Of a DNA stretch of 64,000 bases, positions 12,201 to 27,200 are shown one piece after another. Each line of letters opens with the position of its first letter. Within the stretch, counting starts at the first letter, position 1. The DNA comes from Tomocerus qinae. Taxonomy: Eukaryota; Arthropoda; Collembola; Entomobryomorpha; Tomoceridae. Under the pieces are notes generated by a model that saw only the letters and a program-made list of their open reading frames with translations, made no database searches and was not told where the DNA came from. Location: assembly GCA_020055645.1 (NCBI GenBank), contig CM034549.1:16141930-16205929 (forward strand), read 5' to 3'. A program made the position numbers and the translations under genes.

Positions 12201-15200
12201 TCATTTCTACGAGCCATTTTTTTTATTGAGTCTGTCATTCTCTTTTCTCACACTTGCTAGTTCAACTTTTCTGATACGTTAAAACTTTAACTCTGCATCA
12301 TAAACTGTACAGCTAACTGTTAAATGTGTTGAGACAGTCATACATAATACATTGTGTGTCATAGTCATATGGATACAAATGGGATTTATAAGTGGAAGTG
12401 CAACAACATGCTACGAAACTGTGCAAAATGATAAAAACAGTCCACAAGGGTTTGAATTCAAGGAATTACAACTTATTTGTAATAATCGGATAGTGTAATT
12501 AATTTCTTCCTATGAAATTGCAATCCAATGTATCTAGCCTAGTTTATTATTAATGATGTGATATCATTTCTTACATCATTCCACAACGTCATTGGGAAAT
12601 GAACTTGTTATTATGATCATAATCATAAGGGATTTTTTACCCCAATTTGAAATAGAAAACGTCCCTTATAGATCTTCAAAATCCCTTACGGGTAATTCTC
12701 TACTTGGCCCTCCTTATTAAACGATGATACTATAACAACGTAAAAGCTCCTTGGTCGTATCCAAGGAGCTTGGACGGTTAATAAGGAGAGCCAAGTAGAA
12801 AATTGCCCGTAAGGGATTTTGAAGATCTATAAGGGACATTTTGTCCCTAATTTTGTGTAAATATCTGGTTGCTATGCTGTTGGAAACGTATTAAATTATT
12901 AGAGGATAGCAAGTGAGACATCAATGTTTATAGCAGATTGATAAAGACAGGGGTAGGGGACGTTTTCCAAAAAACGTCCCTTATAAATCTTCAAATTCGC
13001 TTATGGTAACATTTCCTACTCGGCTCTCCTGATAAAGCGCTACTATACTATGACAACGTCCATGCTCCTTGGTCGTATCTTAGTATTACTGTGAACAATC
13101 AATAACTTTGTAACTAGCGACAACGAACGCTTGTTTATGGGATTATTTTGTCTGTCTGTCTGTTCTTCCTCAACATAAGGAACAGAACAATTGATACAAT
13201 GCATATCTCGACTTTACGGAGTTACCAAATTGAAAGAGATTTTAGTACTACTACTATTTTAGTTCCACTACGAATTGGGTTCGGTATGGTTCATTCTTTT
13301 GTACATCCACTGACTATAATAAATTCAGTATAAGCATTAATAAATTAATGTAGTAACAGTAAGCAAAATTCTTCACAAAAGTACATTTATTTGTTTATGT
13401 ACATTGTACATCTCATCTGATACATTTTGGAGATATGGTATGCTACTTATAAAAGATAGCAAATTGTTACGGTACTTGGTAGGTAACAGCATATCTGTCT
13501 ATGTCATACGGAATATTTCTGATAAACTCAACTTTCAGTTATGATTAGATAAACAATACGTTAACTACTTCTCCAATATCGCCAATGTCACTGCCACGAT
13601 ACATATAATCAATGTAAAAATGTATTACTACTATTTACAGATACAGGTATGGAACTGCTATGAAAATGGTGATTTAATTTTCTTTGAAGCATTTATAATT
13701 TACATGTAGCAAATATATTACAGTAATCAATGTAAGTGCTAAGATACATAGAAGTCTTTATTACACTTTGACAACAGAGGCAAACAGGAAATTGACAAAG
13801 ATTGGCAGAGACATTCAGACATTTGTAGCAATTCGATTTCTCTGTGATACAAATGTACATGTAATCAAAGAAAGCACAAACACATCGTAGCTTTATTACT
13901 TCTTTTAAGTTATTTGGTAGAATAGGATGTACTTCCTAAAGCAAAGTTACCTTAAGTGTAGTGTAAGTATAATGTAAAGCATCCCATTAGTTCCAACTGC
14001 ATTATTTTCTAGTGATTGTTACTGGATATTGCGCATTTCTTGGAAATAAGATTTCTTGGAAGCTTTTCAACCCGAATCTAAGTTTTAGTGCAAATGTTAT
14101 TAAACAGTTTGAAGATTGGAATACAGATGCATTAATTCGATTTTACTGAAAGCCTATATAGATAGTAAAAGTAGATAGGATTTTTTATTTATTGCGTCTT
14201 AAATCCCAAATTACTCCTTAGAGGAGAAATAAAATCATTTTTAATTATGGAGAAAGCTATTGTCATCTACATTGTCATAAAATCTATATGATAATAAAAT
14301 GCAAAAGTGGTGATTTAGAAGTATATTTGAAAAGTTTTGCGAGATTGGTGTCAAATGCACAAGAAATGGAAACGATATTTTTGCATAAGAGTCCTTTGAG
14401 TGCATGACGATCGAAACTCAATAAGGCGAAGCCTGTTGTGCTGTCATGTTTTACTAAAGAAGTAACAACAGGTGGTCCTGAATTGAAACTGATTCTTTTT
14501 CTCTTCTCATGGCCGCACTTGACTTTTCTTACCTTTCTATTCATCCCGTCTTACTTAGTAGTAATGAAACACTAAAGAAAATAGATCCTTAGAGACTTGC
14601 CTAAAATAAGAACACCAAACATACAATAAAGCTTTGGACCGCTTTTATTACTTCTTCTAGATAAGTTTACAAACTTTGCTGATCCTTCCTTTTCCTTGCA
14701 GACACGAATCATGTGCTTATGTGTAACAACTGTAAAACTTTCTTTATTTTTACGCAGTACTTGGTAATCACTGTTCTTGTGGTTTTATTACAAATCCTTC
14801 TGTCCTATTCCTATACAGCTTTCTTATACAGTACTCTTTCTTATACTTTCTACATTCATCTACTACAGTAATACTTTCCTCGTGCATATATATTCATTAT
14901 GAGTTAAGTGGCCTTTGTTAGAGGCTCACTGTCTCCCGACTTTCAATTTCGGCTTTCTTCTTTTTAGTTTGTGCGTGTGTCAAGAACTCAAAAAGTGGGA
15001 CAGATAAGATCCTGGTTGACAAAAAGTTGAAAACGAAATGAAATAACCTTAATTCATAAACCACACTTGGCTTAAACTTTTTTGCCAATTGTATTCTGCC
15101 GTGTTTGCCAATCAAATTAATCCTATACAAATTAATTAAAAGTTATTCCAAAGTACAATATGGATGGGATTGAATAATTTAGGGAACATGTTTGTGCTAG

Positions 15201-18200
15201 TAAAGAAAAGTTTGTCGAAAGATAATTTATTGCAAGAACATATTCGTAGATGATATGAGATATTATTATGATGTACTGTTGTACATATGGTGACTTTGAT
15301 CTCAATTTGTGTCCAGTTGAATCAATAGTACAATCTAAAAGATGAAACAAGTGTCCAAGATTGGAATATTGCGGAGAATGTTGCTTCATACGAGTAAGAT
15401 GCTCCAAATTTTGTACAGCATAATAATATGGAGAGGCTATGTACAAAGGATCAATAATCAAGCATCTTTCACGCTGGTCTGTCTGTTCTTCTACGAGAGA
15501 GTATCATGTAGTACATAATGTTTGACTGCAGTTGTAGTTTCGCTATGGCCATCGTTTGTGAAGTGTAGTAATGGTGTGAAAATGCATTTAACCTTGTGGT
15601 AATTCCCTGGGTGTTACATGGGAATGCACTTTGACGAACGTTTGATAAATTATATATGACTTACGCAATACGCTATTACTAATTCACAGAATCTGTGAGA
15701 AACGGAGATGCTACTTCTCTGATATTAGCTGTCCCTCCTATCATTTTCTATGCTTTTATATATCATAACATTATTTTTGCTCTGTCCTACCTACATTCTA
15801 CACGCGCCATAGTGCTATCTTGAGCAATTATCAACGTTTCTCTGAATTTACTCTATCATTGACACATTTAATTAACGTTTAGCTAAAGATTGAACTGCCA
15901 GCGTTGATGAACGTAATTTGTATCTTATAATATTCACCATTTACAAAACTACGACTCGAATATTACTAATATTACTAACAAGTGTTAATGTCAACCTATA
16001 GGTCTGATTTAGGAAGACAAGTTGAGATCAAACATTGAACCTAATTTTGTTGAAATTATGTAATACACTCAATGTCAGCCCTCTTTTTCTCTTTGAGAGA
16101 TTAATTACCTGCCAATTCTATCTGCAATACTTTTAATACCAAATACTTTGTTTACATTGCGAAAAATACAGATGGCTTCAGTTACTAAAAATTTCATATT
16201 CCGTATGTTTACACACAATAAATGCTGGGCAGCTATTTGGAATTGTAAAAAATCTCAAATTATTAATCTAACCATTGCCAAATAGGAATATCTGCATTTT
16301 GGGTGAAACCTAGTTCGCAATGAAATTTTATGTCGCTTTCCTTCGTTCGCTTTTATTCGTGAATAAATCTGTTTTATGGAGCTTTCCCTACTTACATACA
16401 GACGTCATGATTTCATCAGAATTTCATTATACGCATACCTAAAATCAAGCATATTCTAGTTATCCCAAAATCCGACGTTTGAATTTCCAAGTAGTTTGCT
16501 TGTATTTCTCCTTAAAATTCTGGGCCTTATTAAAATTTTGTTAGTACCGTACCAGTAACATTAGTAATATCCTAAGTGCTGATTTATTTTGTTGATTCCC
16601 TTGATTTTATAGACTCAGGCAGTATTAATAGTCAAACTAAGGCCCATATTTTTAATGACTCGACTCTCACTCTCACGCACTTTTTACGCACTTTTTCGAG
16701 AGTGAAAGGTACCTCAATACATACCTTACACTCTCAAAGAGTGGAGATTAGAGTGGGAGTGTTTATTAAAAATATGGGCCTAAGTCTCCCACAGTTGAGA
16801 TTTCGCTTCCATACCTTCTACAGGTATGATCTAATTAGTATACACTTCAGATGTTTGTATGCGAAGGTACTTGTAATACTTTATTTATCTAACGGGGTTG
16901 AATAAGTTACATACAGGTTGATGAAGCTTCTTTCATATTACTATTCATTAGTACGTACCATACTCTGTGGTTTTACTAAGCTCTGACGATAAATCGAAGC
17001 AGTGTAGCTCTTTTGACAGTGCATGCATACCACAATATTAAGTTTCACATTAATTAAATGATAAATGAAGTTGCTAATTCTTGAGAGATAATTTCTGAAC
17101 ATTCTGGTATTTGAGATAGCAATTTATTAACTTCCTATCTTCTACTCCAGGGCACAAGTCTCTGAAACTCTGAGACTCCAATTTAATTTGCCTGACTTTA
17201 TTTGGGGATCACAGCAGAAGAAATTCCAATTCACTCTCAGAAAACACTTGCCAAACCCCATAGAATCCATATTGAATGTTTATTTTTAGCAATAATATGT
17301 TATCTAAGTGTAGTCAAGAAGAAAGTTAAGGTATAAGCCAAAGGCAAAACACTTGAGTAATTAGTATTCGTTATAGATAATACTTAGCAAGGCTATTTGC
17401 TCTTTCCCCTTCTCTTCCAACTGCAATTACATAATACCATGATACCACAGTAGTGGTTAAGTAAAGCTATCTTGTAGATTGCTGATACGGTGCAAAGGAC
17501 ATTTTATTTCGACCATTAATAGAATCTTGAAACTGTATATACCTGAAGTGCGTACTGGGGAAATCCTATACTCCTAATTAGCCAAAGAACATCCACATAA
17601 TATTTGCTTTCTTCGTAATTAAGATTGCAGATTGCCCTGGAAGAGTTTATTTATCTAGATCATATCTACTGCAATGAAAACGATCCTTCATACCGTTTCA
17701 CTCAATGAGAAGTTGCATCATACGTGCATAAGCTGTTGAACCTATACCATATTCTTGTTGATACTTTATTTGTGTACCATTTTACAAATATCTCCAATGC
17801 TGATATTAAACCTATACTTATAATATGGTAGATATGATATGATATATTAAATCAATTAGAATTATTATTATATTTTCATAATATTAATCGAGTATATAAT
17901 GTTAAATAACTTAAGAATTTGTTCTTTCAATTTGTTTCAAGGAATGCTTATGTGTCCACGATTTTATGATGGATGGTTGTGCTGGAACGAGACTGCTGCG
18001 GGTTCGAATGCGTATGCTCCATGTCCATCCTTCATCCCTGGATTCGTTCCGACACGTAATGTTTCTTTTTATGTATTTTTTCATTACTTTACTAGCTCTT
18101 GCAACAAGCCATTCCTTTGCTATTGTATATCTACCGCTACTTCATCTGTAGTACTTGAAAATAGATATATTTCTTATAGCTTGGTTACAAAATATTTGTT

Positions 18201-21200
18201 CCTACCTCAATGTATACAATTCCTATGCTGAAATGAGAAAAGGGTTTGGATATTAAGTACTTCTTTGCCAACTGACTTAACTGATGATTTTGCGCAGGCA
18301 AAGTAATACTTTACAAATAACAGAAAATTGGTAATGAAACACGATGTCGCATGTTATGAAAGTTCCCTGAGATCCCCGGGATTTATTACTGACTACTTAC
18401 TTTGAAAACAAATTAATTTCTTTCCTACTTGGGAACTAATATCCTCCTTACAATGATTTCTTTCGTGGGAATATACCTGCCTTTAATATAGGGTAGGGAT
18501 TCTTGTAATAAATTGCAGATAAGCAATACCAGGAGTGTAATAAATATTTGGAGTAATGTTTCTGCACGGACACCTTACAATACTGAACTTGGATTAATGG
18601 CTTTTCTACGAAAATATTAAACCTGTCTATAAAGATAAAAGCGATGATGCATGTGCCTATACTCATTTCGTTGTCTTCTACGACGCAAACCTGCTAGTAT
18701 CCAAATTAAAATTTTATAGTCTACAATACCCCCAAACCGGATTTTTCCAGATCTATGTAGGGTACGTAAAAATCCATCAAGACCCTATTATGTGTCCCTA
18801 TCTACACTTAGTATGCTGTTCCACTTGTATACAAACACACTGCAATTTTAATAACAAGTGACAAAGCAACTTTTGCGCGTATGATTTTCTAGTTCTCTAA
18901 ATAAAAATATTCTATAGTGGATTTTCCATTCATGTATGGAATTCTTAATAATAATATGTCCTATGTACATATAATATATTACCATATTTCGCAATATACT
19001 CTCCAGCAACAGCCCAAAATCTTAGTTATGCGCTTTGTGCTGGTTCTGAATGATACAGATATTAAATGTGTTTTGGAGAAGATGTTTCATCTCATTTTCC
19101 ATTGAAAGGTTCCCTAACATAATAAGCTGGGCAGAGGAATTGTAAAAAGCTCAAATAAAATCTAGATGCATCCATACATCATTTCTGTAGAAATTGTGAT
19201 ACTTTCTGTCAAATCTTGGAATCCAAACGTAGGCGTTCAAGAAAAATGGCCATTTTCTACAGGAATAAGCAGAAATAATGGTCAATAGTCATGGATACAT
19301 ACAAATACATTTAAATGTATAAATAGATTGCAGGAATCATATCATACGGACAAATCACTGCAAAAGTACTATCCTACAGAGATTCGGTAAATTTTTATAA
19401 GTCGCATAAAAGAAGTGACATACAATTTTGTCGGATTGTATTGATACTTGTGTTTCTTGGACACATTATAATATATTGGGATGTGTTCATGTGGATGAAT
19501 ATCTAAATCCTTGTCTAAAATGCCTCATGTATCATTTACTCCGTCCACTGACAATACTTCGTCAAAGTCAACCCCTGTTAGCAGTCGCAGCCAATTTGCT
19601 CACCGTCATTCAATATCATTTGGTAAACATTTGGCTTCAACAAAATCTCCTAATCGACACTCACAAATATCTGCTAGGCTAAGTAATTTTGTCAATTTGG
19701 TGAAATCATCTCGTAGTTTTGGATTGGATTCAACACGAAAACGCGTCGGCCATGAATATCTGATGACAAAAGTTGATGTATGTTAATAGCCAAAAATAGC
19801 CTAATTGTATTCAACTTACCTAATTAAAATATCAATTACTTGACAATTAACTAGCTTGTTTTTATTTGCCGAGCAGGATAGTATTTACGAACACATATTC
19901 GGTTTTCTTACACATAAAGAAATAAAGCAATGCAGTTACGTTTGCAAATTGTGGATGAAAATATGCATGCCAAAATTAGGAGGGACTGTTTTATTCGATG
20001 GGAAAACGCACATTTGGTCTTCTGTCAAGGATAATGTGAAACTCGCAAAGAAATTCCTGAAACGTATAAGTGAAAAGGAGGAAAATTTTCGACGTCCGTA
20101 TAAAATGCGATTTTTAAATTCTATAGAAAACCAAATGAAAGAACTAGTTGGAAGAGAGCATTCAGATAGATTTAGACTGTGTGTGAGACACATGACTCAT
20201 TTAAACATTAGCAATTGCCAATTGAGATGGAAAACGTTTCTGGATCTTTTGCTCCATTTTGAAAACCTCAAAACACTAGTCGATGAAAATAGTTGCAATT
20301 ATAGCTTCCAAAATCGTTTTTTACGGGTTTCTTCAGCTCAGACGTCTGTATCAGATATCCTGGGTGAAAACAACTTAAATGAAAACGGTCTGGCTACAGT
20401 AAAATCTGTGAAAATCGTCAGAAAGTCCATCAACCGAGAAATGATTAATTACATAACTTTACTGCGAGGTACGATTCGAAACTTACATGAATTAGGAATT
20501 GCATTTAACGATAGTGAAAGCATCGGGAATTCCATTGATTCAACAATAGACAAAAGAGAGATAACCGAGTTTGTTGCCAATTTGAGATTACTACTAATTA
20601 GGCAAGCAAAAAACCTAAAGAAAATCAGTTTCCGATGGAGTTGCCCTGTACGTACGGATTTATTTTCAAAATGCATGGAATCTTTGAAGTATATCCATAG
20701 TTTTACTTCTTTGTCCGAGTTGACTCTTGCTTTTGACAAGAACTCGATGAAAACGCCTAAGCACTTGAGTATCCTTATGAGTTTTCTCAGAGCAAACTCG
20801 GAAAAACTTCTTAGAATATTTCGTTTATCAGTGATTGTACTGGGACGGCATTGGAAAGAAACTATAGACGATCTAGAAGAACTGGTGACAAACAAATCTT
20901 TCATTACTAACTTAGAACTAGGTATTGAACTAAATGATTCACACGGGGAAAAGGGAACAACTCTCAACAAGAAGTTTCTAGGACTTCATTTATTTGTAAC
21001 GTTCACTTACAACTTAGCCATTCACGTAGAAAATCAGAAAACGGCGTCTCTAACCGAATTTTTACCTCAAGAGACTAATAAGCAGTATTTGAAGGTCAAG
21101 AAATTAAAAGTGACCTTTGCTACTGGCCAAGAATTTCTTAGCTTCACAAGTTTTAACATGGACACAGTAGCCCACAATTTCCCCAATTTGACGGAATTGG

Positions 21201-24200
21201 TAATCCAGGATGAGGTTAAAGGAAAATTAGGACCAAATGGGAAACGCTCTGCTGCTTCACTTGGTGATACAGATATTCAGCTAATTTCTGCTATTCTTGT
21301 CAAGCTTAAAGTCCTATTTATTTGGACCGACTTGAAAAATTTGACTGACTATGGCATCACGGGAATTTGTCCCGAAGAGATTTACTCTCTTCAGACAAAT
21401 CGTACTCGCTCTCTCAAAGGAGTCGAACACGATCTAAGAAGTTCTTTCAGTAGTTTGTCAGGTTCACTGATTTCTTAAAAACTTATGTACTTAATTTTAA
21501 TAAATTCACTCACAAAAGTCGTCTGTACTCATTAATTTATTAGATATTCGTGAGCTATCATTACGAGGTGTCGGTGACGGTGTTACTAGCATATCCGCTC
21601 GTTATGGCTTTGAAAATCTGACCAAATTAAAATACTTAGAAATCAAAGGAGCATTCAAGGTGCTTTAGTTCAAAAGTTCTGTACGTTTGTACATCTTGAT
21701 ATGGATTTTACTGAAGGTTGGCTTGTAAATTTAGATCAACAGAGCCGCTAAAGGAATTTTATTGAGCAAAATACAGAAATGTAACCCGGATTGTGTTCTC
21801 AAATTATCATCTTGCTAAAGGTACTGGCGTGGAGGATCGGAGGGGATCACTTCAGTTTTGATGGAACAAGGATTATATGCATGAAACTTCGATGGCTTTG
21901 CTGTGATCATTTCCACGGAGATTCTCCAGATATTTCATTTTTTATTTATTGTCCAGAAAGATCAAAGTTGACCCTATTCGTAGCTCATGGTGTAAATTGT
22001 AGATTATTAGTGTATGCTGAATGTATTCTGAAATTCTGTGAATAATATCTACCCTTCTTTGATATCTCTGGAAATTTTCAACTGTTGATATTGATTCTAG
22101 TAAGATAAATTGTACATGAAAAGGTAGCATGGGGTTATTCAGTGGAGATGGAGAACATAGAAATGATAGTGAAGAGTGCCTGGCTGTAATCAGATTAGAT
22201 GGGAGAGTAAAAAAGACTGCTAAAACTTACAGCACATGTATTGATGATCTTACTGTAAGTCCAAAATGCTTTCATTTCCGCAGACAAAATAATAGCCGTG
22301 AGCAATAGTGAAATGTAATTGGAATGTGTAATATGACATTTCTAGGATCCATGCTACCAAAACCTGTTCAGTTATTTGAAAGGATCAGATTTAAAAGTGT
22401 GTAGGTTTGTGAGCAAGAAATGGAAGCGTTTCATAGATGAGGAGCTAGGGGCAAAGACAGAAATAGTATTTAAAGGAAAGAAGAAACTAAGCACGTTTCA
22501 ATTTTCTAAATTGCTGTTTTCTTGGAAATGCAAACGGTATTTAAGGAGATCTTCTACGCAATTTGACCTGTGGACATCTTTAAGAATGTCTGAGATTTCT
22601 ACAAGCCAGATAGAAAGTTTGATTAGCTGTAAAATGTTCTCGGAAGCAGTAAATCACATTACAACATTAGAACTGACAAGATGTAGTCTTTCTTGGCAGA
22701 ATATAACAGATATCCTGAAGTGCTTTGAAAGTATAGAAAATCTTAAGCTAGTTAGAAATACTTACTTCTATTGGTCACTCGCAGTAGAAGATATGGTTCT
22801 AATTCTGGGCAGAGAGGATCTTGCTGCAAAACTAGGAATGAATTGGCCAAGGTTTTCAAAAGACGGAGGAAAGTATTGTCAGTATTTAAAAAATGTTTAC
22901 ATCGAGGAAACTCCCAATTTGGCCATTTCTGAAGATTTTGTGCTTGAGAGGCGTGGGACTGTTGAACTATTGTCTATCCTCCGAAAGCTAAGAGTAAAAT
23001 GCGAGAAGTTGCACTTGAAAATTCAACTCCAAGAAGATTTGACAAGTGTAAATGAGCAGAACTTATCGTGGATAAAAATAACCAAATTCCTTAGCTTTTG
23101 CTCCGTGAAAGTTTTCCGCCTTCAAGTAGACGAGACTAGTGAAATATATTCGTTTGATAGATTCCTGTTACTCACTGCTGGGTTATTTGCTTTATTCCCG
23201 CTATTATGCATTGAGGAATTATATCTGTCTTTTCCCTTCATCTTGATTGAAAATATCTTTGCCTCGGAGGTATCCGAGTTCAATACTTTCATTACTGGAC
23301 TACAGAATCTAAAAGTATTGGAGATGGATACTTTCATTTTCAAAGGGACTTCTGCTGAATTGTACGAAAGTATACGACCGACACAGAATGCATGCAAATT
23401 CTTGATAGGAGTATTTATTTCCGATACAGACGGTCAGGAATCTGTACATAAAACAATGCTTGCAATTAATTCACCGTACTTCAAAAATATTGTCACCAAG
23501 TACGAAGTATTTATTTATGATGACGAAGATGAACTGATGGATTTGAAGTCAATACTACCAATAACCTATGATAACAAAGGAAATTATGACTTTAGAGATA
23601 GCTTTTCCCAAGTGACGAAATTTCAACTACGCTTTGAAAACGAGGAAGTCAAATCTCATTTTACATCCTTTAATATTGATATCCTAGTGGGAATGTTTCC
23701 TAATCTGACAAAACTTTTATTGACATGCGGTCCAAGCACTAATTTTGGCTACTATTGTTTACTGATCAATAACACTGTCCCAAGTACTGTCATCAATGAT
23801 TATGACATAAGACTCATTCTACAGAACCTTGTCAAATTAAAAACTCTTTCGATCTGGGCTAACTTAGAAGAGATTACTGATTTTGGAATGACTGGCAGAG
23901 TCTTTGAAATTTCAGAGGATTACAGCCAAAGTCTCTGTTTCTCTAATTTAAAAGGTACATTTTCTCATTCTTTCATCATGGTAAACTGTAGGAACTACCA
24001 TTTTACTTTCTACTGTTTTTATAACAGATCTGCAGAAACTTTCCTTGAGAGGAGTAGGCTCGCAAATTACTGATTTTTCAGCTTTTCACGGATTCAACGA
24101 TCTATCCAACTTAAAATATCTCGAAATAATTGGGAGCCATAAGGTAATTTAATAATCTCAGAAATAATGCAGACACAGATTATTAGATTGATCTGGTTCA

Positions 24201-27200
24201 TTGCACTGCTTATATACAGATATCCAAGAAGGGCAAGATATTTCTGAGAAACAAATCAAAAACAGGATATTTTCGGTTCCAACTGTCATTACTACAATTA
24301 TGCCGTTATAATGTAGTATAAAGTTTCATGAATAAGTTGAAACGTTTAAATAAACGCATTAAGTATTTACTGAATTTTTTATTTCCACTCGTTATGAATC
24401 CCTTGGCATTGAGTCTGGCATAGAATCTTGAGACTGGAATACTGGAAGTTTATGTAGAAGTAGGTAGGCTAGCTAGTTAACTTCAGGATAATCAAGATTT
24501 CCTGTATTCTATTCTTATCACTTCGTAATAAGAGAATCAAGAGTCGGAGTCAAATTTTTTGAAAATTACCTTAGTTACTAACTAATTACGAGGTATTTTT
24601 GTTTAAAATCCCACCCCTTCTTTTCAGAATAAATTGGCACAAAAGCATAATATATAGAATGGTAGTACACACGGTAGTATTACTTCCGTGTACCAACTTA
24701 TGCTAAATGAAATTTGAGGGGAAAAAAGAGCACGGTGGAGCAAAAAGTACTCAGACTCCTGACTAACTTCAGGATACTTTACTGTTTAATATTTCAATTT
24801 CACTGAAACCGTTGAAAGTGTTTTTTATTATGTTGAGTGTTTCCGTTTCCGTCTGCACTAAAAGTTTTTTCATCCTCTTTTGGAATTGGAAGAGTTGATT
24901 AGAGGAATCAAATCCTATAACGAGATACAAGACAGCAAGCGATAATATAGAATGGAGATTTCCTTAGGAACATCAAAATCACAATCGAATAGTAGATCTC
25001 TAAAAAACACCCTTCGCTGTGCAGTATTTGACCCAGCTTGCATACTTCAATGCTGGAAAGCATGAAATGTCGCCAGTAATGAAAATTCTAAATTAGCGTT
25101 AGTGCACATAAAGATGAGACCCTAACACATCCCAAATCTGTTATCATGCGTGAAGTTGCAATATCTACCACAAACTTTCACGTATGTATTTCATACACCA
25201 ATTAAAGACATTTTATTGTCTTAAATTCCAAGCACGGAGGACAAACTATTGAACCCATTATGGATGTTATCAATCGGTAATTAATAAATGATATTATATA
25301 TATAACAGTAAGTACATTATGAATGAACTGTGGATGTTCTAATTATATAATGTACTATGGTCGATGTAAAGATGTTCGTTTAACTTATGTGATGAAAACT
25401 TTTGATAGCTTTCTAGCATCTCTGGATCCTGATTTTTGGGATTACAATGATAATTTTCACGTCCCAGACTACATCTGTGCAGTTAAGAACAATTTGAAAG
25501 ACGAATTCAAACTTCTCCCTGTAAACTAAGAGCTATAAATATGATAATAAATATTTGGCACAATGTAAGTGTAATTTCTGTGTTTAACCAAATTTTGTTT
25601 TAATGCTTTAATGAAGAGCAAACTGTGTAAGCACATATTCAGTTTCTTAACCTTGGAAGATCTCAAGGTCTGTCGTATGGTATGTCATTATTGGAACCAA
25701 GTCATTCGGCCAACTTTTAGTGAAAAGACATGTTTCATCCTTGATGGAGAAAAGTACAAGTGGAAGTTTTTCCTTGATGGAACTTGTAAAAAATACAACC
25801 AATTTATATCAACATGCTCTTCAAAATTTAGTCTATGGTCATCAATGAGAATCCGAAGAGTTTCCACAGACCAGTTGAATTTTCTCATCGAAAATTATGA
25901 GTTTGGCTATGCTGTAAAGCACATTTCATCTCTAGAGCTAGTAGAGTGTCAATTAGAATGGAGGACACTAATGGGATTTCTTAAGCATTTTGAAAATATT
26001 GAAAATCTGGAGAGTATTAAATGTTTACACTTTTTCAATGAACCTTTCCTTGACAAAGTCAAGAGTTTCTTCCGCAGAAGTGAGGCTCAAATACCTAAAA
26101 TCACCAATACAGAATTCTCCCCAAGAGATAGCTCATTCTGGAAATTGAGGAACATCCGTATAGTTGAAAACGACAGTGATAACTTTGTTACAGAAGAAAT
26201 ATTTAATATATTAAATTCCAGAACTGGGGCAATTGATATAGTTGAATTGGATATTGGGAAGCAAACAGCTGCTATAGAATCTCCCCACAGACAGACCGAA
26301 TACTGGTCCAATATTCTATATATCTTGAGGATGAAGGAAGTGAAAAGATTAACTATTAAATCCTCGTATCCTTTCCATAATGGATTTTCAAAGAGATTCC
26401 TGTTATACTTTTCCCACTGGAAAGGAACTCCCGGAACAGCTTTCAGTAAACTAACCGAACTTGTAATCACCATTCAACCCATTCAGCTATGGAAAACATT
26501 TCAAGATCAGTTTATACCTTTTATTCGGACTTTAAAATTCTTGGAAAAGTTTTCCATCCAAATGATAACAATGAGAGAAAGTCAAGAGTATTTATTACAC
26601 GCGCTGAAAAAGGCTATTCCCAGGGGTTGTGTTTTTGAATTTGGAATTAGCATCGATGACTACGGAGGATTAATTGCAGCTTCTCAGATACAGAATAAAA
26701 TGATACAGCCACTTTATTTCGACCATTTAACCACTTTGGAAATTTTAATTCTGACAGAGATCATTATCGAAGCTAGGGAATTGTTTCCATATGGTATTAC
26801 CTTCCAGATGCGTTATCCCCGGTTGAAAACCCTTTTGTTTTCGACTAAATTGAGCAGGAGCACGTGTTTCTACACGTATAACCTAAATATTATTGTACAG
26901 ACATTTCCAAATCTGACACAAATTGTTATTAAAGACGGACCTACAGATGGTACAAGTGATAGAGAACTAGTCAGATCCGGGGCCATTCTTACCGATCAAG
27001 ATATCCAACTTATTTTGGCATACTTGTGTCAGCTACAAAAACTTGATTTCAGCGTCAGAATGGTATTTGTTACTGATGCTGGTATGACTGGATTATACAA
27101 TGTACCAGGAAGTTTCTCACAATCTAAAATGGAATCTGATGCTATCAGATCTCAACGTTTCGGCTACTCCTTTTCAAACTTGAAATGTAATTAAACTTCA

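Larger units (their letters stand above)
11354..12754. mobile_element. DNA element with 315-bp terminal inverted repeats, TSD TCGTAT
   Basis: The left arm (11354-11668) and the right arm (12442-12754) are inverted copies, about 97% identical by eye with one 2-nt indel. The termini read CCAAGGAGC and GCTCCTTGG. Direct repeats TCGTAT flank the element at 11348-11353 and 12755-12760, suggesting a 6-bp target-site duplication. The 773-bp centre contains a short ORF (11665-11919). The 6-bp duplication and long arms do not fit the common superfamilies (hAT 8 bp, Harbinger 3 bp, piggyBac TTAA, mariner TA). Superfamily is left open. Confidence 0.88.

Noticed and set aside
14284-14544. Minus-strand 86-codon ORF
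   Set aside because: Basic N-terminus looked transposase-like, but no motif or terminal repeats support it.
15132-15461. Minus-strand 109-codon ORF
   Set aside because: Rich in Ile, Tyr and Ser as expected from random AT-rich sequence; nothing around it supports a gene.
24670-24695. Imperfect palindrome as the centre of a MITE
   Set aside because: Only about 23 bp pair well; the flanks show weak similarity when inverted and no target duplication was found.
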